A DNA stretch of 5,488 nt from Hyphomicrobium sp. (GTDB lineage Bacteria > Pseudomonadota > Alphaproteobacteria > Rhizobiales > Hyphomicrobiaceae): contig JAICLG010000201.1 in the NCBI GenBank assembly GCA_025927515.1, positions 1-5,488 of the forward strand. The letters run 5' to 3'. Position 1 is the first letter of the stretch. Each line of letters opens with the position of its first letter. A program made the position numbers and the translations under genes. The notes under the pieces were generated by a model, which saw only the letters and a program-made list of their open reading frames with translations, was not told where the DNA came from and searched no databases. Positions 1-5,488 of this stretch are shown piece after piece.

Positions 1-1
1 C

Positions 2-79
2 GCCTTCCTGCGCTCGACCGTGGCCAAGATGATCTTTGAAAAAGCCGGGTTCAAGTTCCTGGTCAGCCCGTCGAGTTGA
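2..79 (+). CDS. C-terminal end of an unidentified protein (partial gene)
   Basis: An open frame enters from the left edge and reads 25 codons to a TGA at 77-79. The visible tail is basic and mildly hydrophobic (it includes STVAKMIFEKAGFKFLV) and ends in SPSS. I do not recognise the family, and 25 residues are too few to assign one. The base composition is like that of the core genes further right, so it probably belongs to the ancestral chromosome rather than to the SIR2 gene beside it. It converges on the SIR2 gene with 150 bp between the two stop codons. I see no strong hairpin with a T-run that would end transcription after it. It could also be a chance open frame, since only the stop codon and the composition support it. 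Confidence 0.5.
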   Translation, partial: AFLRSTVAKMIFEKAGFKFLVSPSS

Positions 80-229
80 TGGTTGAGTTCGATCCGATGG
101 ATCGCCCACGTGTCGAGAACTGACGACAGTTTCATCATCGCCGAAGCTCGGACGGAATCGCTGGTACTAATCTCCAAGATCATCCCGGGGTATCGCAAGA
201 AACGAGAAGGCATTCGCGGAATTTTTTTG

Positions 230-2005
230 CTACATCCAGCGCAGGCGAGCGGCCATGCTCCTGAAATTCTGCGCATACAGGATCAATGAATCGCCATCAC
301 CGTTCGCAAACCCGGCTTTGGTCAACTCATCCTTCATCGGGCTCTTCAGTATATCCGCTAAAGCCTTCTCTGCATTTCGTTCATGCCAAAGTGACCTGCC
401 CATCGGCATCCATGAAAATTCGCGGGCAGCAGCTGCGTTTAGAAGCGCATCTTTTGTAGAACTTTCGAGATAAGCGAATGCCCCCAATATTTCGAAGCGC
501 TCGAATAATAGCTCAAAATCGGGGGTTAAGGCGGTGAAGCTGCGTCCCCAATCTGCGAAGAGGCGGACCAGGTAATCACTGAAGGGTGTCTTGAGCTTTC
601 GCTCCGGCTCAAATTGATTCCAGATGTCCCGTGCACCACCTTCCCAAGAATGTGGAAACAACACTTCGATTGCTCGTTGCGGATTTCGATATTCATTGCT
701 GATATGTAGTGAGAACAACTGGTGAAGGGTTTGCCAACGCTCGGCACGGGTAAGGCCCAGGCCATACGCCGCAAAAACAAGAACTGCGGGGTACAGACGG
801 ATATTCAAATAGTGATTAAGTCCTGAAGCTTGCTTTCGCGCATCATGATGAAGATTCGTCAAAACGTCGGTCACAATCGACAGCTCGCTTCCGTCGCCCC
901 ACCGCCCGAGAACTCCTATCATTTGCGCCACTGGTTCAGTTATTGCCTCGTATCTATCACGGCGATTGCGAAGAGTTTCGATCGCCCAAGGCGCATTGGC
1001 TTCAAATTCGTCTGAATCGATCAGCCCCCGGATACTTTGGAGTTCCTGCTCAAAAAGGTCGTGAAGCTGTATTCGATGTTCCGATTTCCCCAGATAACGT
1101 TTCGCCGTACCAACGAGGAGCTCTATGCTATTCGGGTTCTGACGTTGAGAATGGGATAGGGTTTGGACACGTTCTCGTAACTTGGTAAAAAAATCGTCCG
1201 CGCTATTAATGGCAAATACACGGGCGCGCCGGTGATCGGCAAGTTCCTGTGCGACTGGCATCAGCGTTCCGCGAGCTGCCCAATAAATTGGGTACCGACG
1301 GTTCGGCGCCCTCAAGAACGCTGCACGCAGGGCATGGTCCCACTCTCCTGACCAACCACAAACAATCAATCCGTATTCGTCAAAGATGCGATCCAATAAT
1401 GCATCATATTGCGGGGGGTATTTTGCTAGCTCCGAATCAATATTGAGAAGTCTGGCATCTTTGTAATCACCATGTAATTTCAAGATATAGCAATCGCTAT
1501 GTGCCACCGGTTCCGCGCCGGCAAGCGCATCGACTGACGAAATAATCGTCGCTTCGATGCCCCTTTCGCGAAGCGCGTTTTCCAACAGTCGATCGAAGTT
1601 TGTCGTGATAACGACCCGAATAAAGCCATCCGCAATCAGATCGGCAATTGCTCGATGAGCTGCGGTCGGAAGCTTGCGGCTTTCCTCGCGGTCTTGAGCG
1701 TTTGGTTCAATGTAGGAATGCAGTATCGACCTGCGTTCTTCCTGGGACGACGCAAGTTCTTCTAGTAATGTTGAATAGTTCGGTTCGACGCCGACACTCT
1801 TTCGATACCATTCTGCCCAATCGCCTTGGTTGCTTACGCCTTGAGTCAGTCCGACTCGCCGAATGAGATCTAGAGTGATTTCCCAACCTGTGGGGATGCC
1901 GGCCGCTCGTGACAACCCTGACCCGAGGAGTGCGGCGTACACGCCTTTGCTCTCGTAAAGCGAGAAAGCAAGTTGAGTTTCTATGTTTGAAAGTGACGGC
2001 GGCAT
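230..2005 (-). CDS. Stand-alone SIR2-like NADase-type protein, probable anti-phage effector
   Basis: The predicted product has 591 residues from the ATG at 2005. The N-terminal half is a SIR2-like Rossmann domain: nucleotide loop LLGSGLSRAAGIPTG (about residues 26-40), VVITTNFDRLLE with the invariant Asn (about 136), LKLHGD with the catalytic-type His (about 178), and LIVCGWSGEWDHALRAAF (about 213-230). Because both the Asn and the His are kept, an active NAD-cleaving enzyme is likely. In known bacterial SIR2 defence proteins (ThsA, DSR1/DSR2, SIR2-HerA, SIR2-Argonaute) this fold depletes NAD+ on phage infection. Residues from about 285 to the end match no domain I know; they look helical and soluble and would be the sensor or oligomerisation part. 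No signal peptide or membrane segment is seen, so it is probably cytosolic. The frame stays open to a GTG at 2140 and passes an ATG at 2047. I chose 2005 because the SIR2 fold begins about 20 residues later and the extra 45 residues look unrelated. No start has a good Shine-Dalgarno. G+C is lower than in the right-hand genes. The defence role is inference from the family. Confidence 0.85.
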   Translation of the reverse strand: MPPSLSNIETQLAFSLYESKGVYAALLGSGLSRAAGIPTGWEITLDLIRRVGLTQGVSNQGDWAEWYRKSVGVEPNYSTLLEELASSQEERRSILHSYIEPNAQDREESRKLPTAAHRAIADLIADGFIRVVITTNFDRLLENALRERGIEATIISSVDALAGAEPVAHSDCYILKLHGDYKDARLLNIDSELAKYPPQYDALLDRIFDEYGLIVCGWSGEWDHALRAAFLRAPNRRYPIYWAARGTLMPVAQELADHRRARVFAINSADDFFTKLRERVQTLSHSQRQNPNSIELLVGTAKRYLGKSEHRIQLHDLFEQELQSIRGLIDSDEFEANAPWAIETLRNRRDRYEAITEPVAQMIGVLGRWGDGSELSIVTDVLTNLHHDARKQASGLNHYLNIRLYPAVLVFAAYGLGLTRAERWQTLHQLFSLHISNEYRNPQRAIEVLFPHSWEGGARDIWNQFEPERKLKTPFSDYLVRLFADWGRSFTALTPDFELLFERFEILGAFAYLESSTKDALLNAAAAREFSWMPMGRSLWHERNAEKALADILKSPMKDELTKAGFANGDGDSLILYAQNFRSMAARLRWM

Positions 2006-2144
2006 TTCGAACTCACAAAACCCGTTGTTACTCTCGAATAACGTCATAGCGCGGGCAGACTGCAACAACCCACAGCTTTTTCCCTGGCCTTGCGAGTTGA
2101 GTAATGCGGCTAAGTTGGCGGAAGCGGCCGAGGTTAGCACGCGA

Positions 2145-2816
2145 TTATGGCGCGCCCCGCGTTACAAGTTTGGCGGCTGGTTTTGTTTGCGTCTGGCGGC
2201 CCGTCAGCGCTTTTACCGAGACGGCAACGATGCGGTCGATGATCGTCCCGACGTCATCGAGATCGCACATTCCGTCGGACAATTTAGCCAGGCGCTCGCT
2301 GTCGCGGATGGTCTGGTGCGCCATCGCCAGTGCGAAATGCAATCCCCAGTAAAGATCGACCTCGCTGACCTCGGGCAGTGAGCGTCGCATCGCGGCGGCG
2401 AATTTGCGCAAATGATCTATCTCGCGATTTTTGATCCTGCGGATCGGCGGCACTGATTCAATCGAGGCCCGGATCATGAAACGTGACGCGGTCGAGCGCT
2501 CACGTTCCGGTCCGAGGCAGCCGCGCAGCGTCGGCCCGACCAGCGCGCGTAGAATGGAATCGATGCTGGCGCGGCCGCCGCCGGCTTCTTCGGCCAGCTT
2601 CAATTCGTTGAGCCGCTCGCGGTTGGTGGCGATGCTGCGGCTGACGAACAGTTCGGCGATCAGCTCGTCCTTGGAGCCGAAATGATAATTCACTGCCGCC
2701 AGATTGACATCGGCCGCCGCCACGATGTCGCGCAGCGTGACGTCGCCGAACCCGCGTTCGGCGTAAAGCCGCTCGGCGGCATGGAGGATCGCGGTTCTGG
2801 TCTGGTCCGACGCCAT
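2145..2816 (-). CDS. TetR-family repressor, PsrA-like
   Basis: This is a 223-residue DNA-binding regulator. The N-terminal TetR helix-turn-helix spans about residues 8-55. Its recognition segment, VNLAAVNYHFGSKDEL (37-52), is nearly the one I recall from Pseudomonas PsrA, the fatty-acid-responsive repressor of beta-oxidation genes. The C-terminal ligand/dimer domain also resembles PsrA, notably LPEVSEVDLYWGLHFALAMAH (147-167). The length is normal for the family. The ATG at 2816 is the first start in frame; no clear Shine-Dalgarno precedes it. The gene is divergent from the acyl-CoA dehydrogenase gene, and two PsrA-type palindromes lie 33 bp beyond its start, so it probably represses both itself and the ACAD-kinase operon, with release by an acyl-CoA or fatty acid. 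It stops 139 bp before the likely start of the SIR2 gene, which runs in the same direction and may be read through from it. The family call is firm; the ligand and targets are inferred. Confidence 0.88.
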   Translation of the reverse strand: MASDQTRTAILHAAERLYAERGFGDVTLRDIVAAADVNLAAVNYHFGSKDELIAELFVSRSIATNRERLNELKLAEEAGGGRASIDSILRALVGPTLRGCLGPERERSTASRFMIRASIESVPPIRRIKNREIDHLRKFAAAMRRSLPEVSEVDLYWGLHFALAMAHQTIRDSERLAKLSDGMCDLDDVGTIIDRIVAVSVKALTGRQTQTKPAAKLVTRGAP

Positions 2817-2849
2817 ATCATAGGCCTATGCGCAAGCCGGGTTGCAATT

Positions 2850-2863
2850 CAAACAGTTGTATG
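2850..2863. promoter_or_regulatory. PsrA-type operator, left copy
   Basis: The site reads CAAAC-AGTT-GTATG, an imperfect palindrome with one mismatch from the remembered PsrA consensus (G/C)AAAC-N2-4-GTTT(G/C). It lies 33 bp upstream of the repressor start and shares its last base with the right copy. A weak rightward promoter could overlap it (TTGCAA at 2842-2847 and AACTAT at 2865-2870, 17 bp apart), in which case a bound repressor would block polymerase. Those promoter hexamers are too poor to list on their own. Confidence 0.5.
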
Positions 2864-2876
2864 AAACTATCGTTTT
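2863..2876. promoter_or_regulatory. PsrA-type operator, right copy
   Basis: The site reads GAAAC-TATC-GTTTT, so AAAC and GTTT are perfect inverted arms around a 4-bp spacer. With the outer T and A it extends to TGAAAC-TATC-GTTTTA. It follows the left copy with a centre-to-centre distance of 13 bp, a little over one helical turn, so two dimers could bind on neighbouring faces. It lies 163 bp upstream of the acyl-CoA dehydrogenase start, within the divergent gap. Assignment to the adjacent PsrA-like repressor rests on motif match and location. Confidence 0.58.
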
Positions 2877-3027
2877 ACAGCGGAGAATGTCAATGCGCGG
2901 GCTTCGTGCAAGGCAATCCCGGCCAGGCGGCGGATAGCCGCAGCCGCGGTCCTCATCGGCAAGAATGGTCTTGCAGCGGAGGAACGGCGGAGAGACAGTG
3001 CCCGCAACGAATTTCAATCAGTGATGT

Positions 3028-3032
3028 GAGGA
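3028..3032 (+). promoter_or_regulatory. Ribosome binding site of the acyl-CoA dehydrogenase gene
   Basis: GAGGA lies 7 nt before the ATG at 3040. This favours that start over a second in-frame ATG four codons later at 3052. Confidence 0.7.
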
Positions 3033-3039
3033 ACGCCCA

Positions 3040-4278
3040 ATGGACTTCAACATGTCTGACCGTCAGCGCGAATGGCTCAATCGAGTACAGTCGTTCATGC
3101 ACAAGCACGTTCGGCCCGCCGTGCCGACCTATCGCCAGCAAGATGAGGCGGGCGCGCGCTGGAAGGTCATCCCGATCGTCGAGGAGCTGAAGAAAAAGGC
3201 GAGGGCGGAAGGTCTCTGGAACATGTTCATGCCGCCCTCGGCGCATGAGGACAACGAATTTCGCGGGGCCGGACTGACTAACCTCGAATACGCGCCGCTG
3301 GCTGAAGAGATGGGCCATATCGGTTGGGCCTCGGAAGTATTCAATTGTTCCGCGCCGGATACCGGCAACATGGAAGTGCTGATGCGTTACGGCACCAAGG
3401 AGCACAAGAAGAAGTGGCTACGTCCGTTGATGGACGGCGAAATTCGCTCGGCGTTCTTGATGACCGAGCCGGCAGTAGCGTCCTCCGATGCCACCAACAT
3501 CGAAACGCGGATCGAAAAGGACGGCGACCATTACGTGATCAATGGCCGCAAATGGTGGTCATCGGGTGTCGGCGATCCGCGCTGCAAAATCGCTATCGTG
3601 ATGGGCAAGACCGATCCGAAGGCGCCCCGCCATCAGCAGCAGTCGCAAGTTCTGGTGCCGCTCGATACCCCCGGCATCAAGGTGGAAAAATTGCTGCCGG
3701 TGTTCGGTTTCGATGACGCCCCCCACGGCCATGCCCAGGTGCTGATGGAGAACGTTCGCGTTCCCGCCAGCAACATCCTTCTCGGCGAGGGTAGGGGCTT
3801 TGAAATCGCCCAGGGCCGCCTTGGGCCCGGACGTATCCATCACTGCATGCGTACGATCGGAAAAGCCGAGGAAGCGTTGGAGAAGATGGTGAAACGGCTG
3901 TCGTCGCGCACGGCGTTCGGCAAGAAGATCATCGAGTATTCGATCTGGGAGCAGCGCATCGCCGAAGCCCGCACCGACATCGAGATGAACCGTCTGCTCT
4001 GCCTCAAGGCCGCCGACATGATGGACAAGGTTGGCAACAAGACCGCGCAGCTCGAAATCGCCATGATCAAGGTGGCGGCCCCTAATATGGCGCTCAAGAT
4101 CATCGACAACGCCATTCAGGCGTTCGGCGCCGCCGGCGTCTCCGACGATGCTGGCCTTGCGCGGGATTACGCCTCGATGCGCACGATGCGGCTCGCCGAC
4201 GGGCCGGACGAGGTCCATAACCGCGCCATTGCCAGACTTGAACTTCGGAAGTATGCAAACGCTCCCACTACGCATTAG
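3040..4278 (+). CDS. Acyl-CoA dehydrogenase, ACAD10/11 (LvaC-like) type
   Basis: The 412-residue product is a full-length FAD-dependent acyl-CoA dehydrogenase. An N-terminal helical domain is followed by the flavin-binding segment FLMTEPAVASSDATN (139-153) and WWSSG (172-176), a beta domain to about 240, and the C-terminal helical domain with RTAFGKKI (290-297), QAFGAAGVS (360-368) and ADGPDEVHNRAIARLE (386-401). The residue that is Glu in YEG-type dehydrogenases appears to be Asp387 here. The DGPDEVH block is typical of the ACAD10/ACAD11 branch and related bacterial enzymes. With a kinase gene next door, the likely substrate is a 4-phosphoacyl-CoA made from a 4-hydroxyacyl-CoA; phosphate would be eliminated to give a 2-enoyl-CoA for beta-oxidation, as described for LvaC of Pseudomonas putida and mammalian ACAD11. 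An ordinary branched or medium-chain acyl-CoA dehydrogenase remains possible. It is the first gene of a two-gene operon, probably under the divergent PsrA-like repressor. The enzyme class is certain; the substrate is inferred. Confidence 0.93.
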   Translation: MDFNMSDRQREWLNRVQSFMHKHVRPAVPTYRQQDEAGARWKVIPIVEELKKKARAEGLWNMFMPPSAHEDNEFRGAGLTNLEYAPLAEEMGHIGWASEVFNCSAPDTGNMEVLMRYGTKEHKKKWLRPLMDGEIRSAFLMTEPAVASSDATNIETRIEKDGDHYVINGRKWWSSGVGDPRCKIAIVMGKTDPKAPRHQQQSQVLVPLDTPGIKVEKLLPVFGFDDAPHGHAQVLMENVRVPASNILLGEGRGFEIAQGRLGPGRIHHCMRTIGKAEEALEKMVKRLSSRTAFGKKIIEYSIWEQRIAEARTDIEMNRLLCLKAADMMDKVGNKTAQLEIAMIKVAAPNMALKIIDNAIQAFGAAGVSDDAGLARDYASMRTMRLADGPDEVHNRAIARLELRKYANAPTTH

Positions 4279-4295
4279 GGGAGCCAGGCGCTCCC
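4261..4295 (+). other. Competing stem arms at the end of the ACAD gene and in the intergenic gap
   Basis: GGGAGC (4279-4284) pairs perfectly with GCTCCC (4290-4295) around a 5-nt loop, directly after the ACAD stop codon. A second GCTCCC lies at 4261-4266 inside the last codons of that gene and could pair with the same GGGAGC instead. There is no T-run, so this is not a standard terminator. It may stabilise the upstream mRNA or tune expression of the kinase gene, but this is speculative. Confidence 0.4.
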
Positions 4296-4309
4296 GCAAT
4301 AATAATGAC

Positions 4310-4313
4310 GGAG
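4310..4313 (+). promoter_or_regulatory. Ribosome binding site that decides the GTG start of the kinase gene
   Basis: GGAG lies 7 nt before the GTG at 4321. The nearby ATG at 4305 is in another frame, and the next in-frame ATG (4414) would remove residues just before the nucleotide loop, so the GTG is the best start. Confidence 0.6.
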
Positions 4314-4320
4314 CGTCGTC

Positions 4321-5379
4321 GTGGCCGAGGGCGTCAGGAGAGACGAAGAGTTTTCGGGCACCAAGCCCGTCGAGGAGCGGCATCGGATCGATGAAGCGCG
4401 TCTCGACGGCTGGATGCGCGAGAACGTCGAGGGGTATCAGGGACCGCTGATCGTCCTGCAGTTCAGGGGTGGACAGTCCAACCCCACCTATCGACTCGAT
4501 ACACCGGGACGATCCTATGTGATGCGCCGCAAGCCGTTCGGCAAACTGTTGCCGTCGGCGCACGCGGTCGATCGCGAGTTTCGCGTCATCGCCGCGCTAG
4601 GCAAGCAGGGATTTCCCGTCGCCAAGGCCTATGCGCTTTGCACGGATGATGCCGTGATCGGTGCTGCCTTCTACATCATGTCGATGGAGGAGGGCCGGGT
4701 GTTCTGGGATCCGATGTTGCCGAGTCAACCGGCGGAAGCGCGGCGGAAGATATTCTCAAGCAAGATCGAGACACTGGCGAAGCTGCACCAATACGATCCG
4801 CAGGCGATCGGGCTCGGCGATTTCGGCAAGACCGGAAACTATTTCGCTCGCCAGGTCGATCGCTGGACCAAGCAGTATCGCGCCTCCGAGACGCAGCACA
4901 TCCCCGAAGTCGAACGCCTGATCGAATGGCTGCCGAAGACGGTGCCGCATCAGGAACGGGTGTCGATCGTGCACGGCGATTATCGCCTGGACAACATGAT
5001 CTTCCATCCGACCGAGCCGCGCGTGCTTGCGGTTCTGGACTGGGAGTTGTCGACGCTGGGCGATCCGATGGCGGACTTCACCTATCTGTTGATGCAGTGG
5101 ACCATGCCCGGACTCGTGAACGCCGATCTCAAGGCACTCAACATTCCGAGTATGGAAGAGGCGGCGCAAATCTATTGCAACGTCACCGGCAGCGCCGTTC
5201 CCGACCTGAACTGGTACTTCGCCTACAACCTGTTCAGGCTCGCCGGCATTACCCAAGGCATCGCCGGACGTATCCGCGACGGCACTGCCGCAAGCGCCAA
5301 GGCGATGGAATCCGCCAAGCGTACCGTGCCGCTGGCGCAGGCGTCCTGGGAATACGCACAGAAGGCTGGAGCGGTATAG
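4321..5379 (+). CDS. APH-like acyl-CoA kinase, ACAD10/11 kinase-domain (LvaA-like) type
   Basis: The 352-residue product has the aminoglycoside-phosphotransferase fold. The nucleotide loop is FRGGQSNPTYRL (48-59), followed by VMRRKPFGKLLPSAHAVDRE (67-86), a signature of this branch. The catalytic loop is VHGDYRLDNMIFHP (217-230), with the HxD-type Asp220 and the metal ligand Asn225, and the second metal Asp240 sits in VLDWELSTLGDPMADF (238-253). All kinase residues I can check are intact. The protein matches the N-terminal kinase domain of mammalian ACAD10/ACAD11 and resembles LvaA, which phosphorylates the 4-hydroxyl of 4-hydroxyacyl-CoA. Antibiotic resistance is unlikely given the neighbour. 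It follows the dehydrogenase gene by 42 bp and is surely co-transcribed. No homologue of the small LvaB partner is seen in the window, so this kinase may work alone. It starts with GTG and has a Shine-Dalgarno. The fold is certain; the substrate is inferred from family and operon. Confidence 0.92.
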   Translation: MAEGVRRDEEFSGTKPVEERHRIDEARLDGWMRENVEGYQGPLIVLQFRGGQSNPTYRLDTPGRSYVMRRKPFGKLLPSAHAVDREFRVIAALGKQGFPVAKAYALCTDDAVIGAAFYIMSMEEGRVFWDPMLPSQPAEARRKIFSSKIETLAKLHQYDPQAIGLGDFGKTGNYFARQVDRWTKQYRASETQHIPEVERLIEWLPKTVPHQERVSIVHGDYRLDNMIFHPTEPRVLAVLDWELSTLGDPMADFTYLLMQWTMPGLVNADLKALNIPSMEEAAQIYCNVTGSAVPDLNWYFAYNLFRLAGITQGIAGRIRDGTAASAKAMESAKRTVPLAQASWEYAQKAGAV

Positions 5380-5430
5380 CTCGTTTTCGTTGCGGCTGTG
5401 GTCCCCGCGATCTCAGTCTCGAACAAATTG

Positions 5431-5488
5431 CGTCGTCCCGGACAAGCGAGCGGAAGCGAGCGCCGATCCGGGGCCCATAACCACCGAC
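5431..5488. repeat. Palindromic interspersed repeat, cut by the window edge
   Basis: GTCCCGGA (5435-5442) pairs with TCCGGGGC (5467-5474) as an 8-bp stem with one G-T pair. The interior carries two direct copies of AAGCGAGCG (5444-5452 and 5454-5462), 10 bp apart. The layout and the trailing CCCATAACCACCG resemble intergenic repeats that I recall from many sites in Bradyrhizobium and Rhodopseudomonas genomes. It begins about 50 bp after the kinase stop codon and could also protect the 3' end of that transcript. I cannot confirm the copy number from one window. Confidence 0.6.

Noticed and set aside
205..230. Possible terminator for the left partial gene: ATTC-GCG-GAAT followed by a run of T.
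   Set aside because: The stem is only 4 bp and AT-rich and lies about 130 bp after the stop codon; the T-run alone is not enough.
72..2100. CGAGTTGA occurs at 72-79 and at 2093-2100, close to both edges of the SIR2 region, like a target-site duplication.
   Set aside because: An 8-bp match between two stretches of about 150 bp is expected fairly often by chance, the repeat does not extend, and no mobile-element genes are present.
2927..2941. Small hairpin GCGGC-GGATA-GCCGC in the leader of the dehydrogenase gene.
   Set aside because: A 5-bp stem in GC-rich DNA is common by chance, and nothing around it suggests a riboswitch or attenuator.
3559..4563. A 334-codon open frame on the minus strand across the dehydrogenase and kinase genes.
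   Set aside because: It lies antisense to two well-supported enzymes; long antisense frames are a normal by-product of high G+C codon use, and the translation shows no known domain.
4321..5379. Reading the APH-like protein as an aminoglycoside resistance enzyme.
   Set aside because: The motifs near residues 67-86 and 217-253 fit the ACAD10/11-type kinase branch, and the operon partner is an acyl-CoA dehydrogenase.
5392..5408. Possible terminator after the kinase gene (GCGG pairing with CCGC).
   Set aside because: The stem is only 4 bp and no T-run follows.
4926..5480. A 184-codon open frame on the plus strand over the end of the kinase gene and into the final repeat.
   Set aside because: It is a shifted-frame shadow of the kinase gene, rich in Arg and Gly, with no recognisable motif.

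Overview
The window looks like chromosomal DNA of an alphaproteobacterium, most likely Bradyrhizobium or a relative in the Nitrobacteraceae. The pointers are the GC-rich core genes, the protein families present, and a palindromic element at the right end that resembles the interspersed repeats I remember from Bradyrhizobium and Rhodopseudomonas. This placement is inference; there is no rRNA or other marker gene here.

Left part (1-2144): the last 25 codons of an unidentified rightward gene end at 79. After a 150-bp gap comes a leftward gene (230-2005) for a stand-alone SIR2-like protein of about 591 residues. It joins an N-terminal SIR2-type NAD-binding/NADase fold, with the catalytic Asn and His motifs present, to a C-terminal half that I do not recognise. 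The gene is visibly poorer in G+C than the genes to its right and has no partner gene such as HerA, Argonaute or TIR in view. It reads like a solitary, horizontally acquired defence gene and is the best candidate here for an undescribed system.

Middle (2145-3039): a leftward TetR-family regulator with a PsrA-like helix-turn-helix and C-terminal domain faces away from the acyl-CoA dehydrogenase gene across a 223-bp gap. That gap holds two abutting imperfect palindromes that match the PsrA-type operator (S-AAAC-N4-GTTT-S).

Right part (3040-5488): a rightward two-gene operon encodes an acyl-CoA dehydrogenase of the ACAD10/11 type and an aminoglycoside-phosphotransferase-like kinase. These are the two halves that are fused in the mammalian ACAD11 protein, and they resemble LvaC and LvaA of Pseudomonas levulinate catabolism. 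Together they are predicted to phosphorylate 4-hydroxyacyl-CoA and then eliminate phosphate to give an enoyl-CoA for beta-oxidation. The PsrA-like repressor would then derepress the pair when acyl ligands are present. The window ends in a palindromic intergenic repeat.
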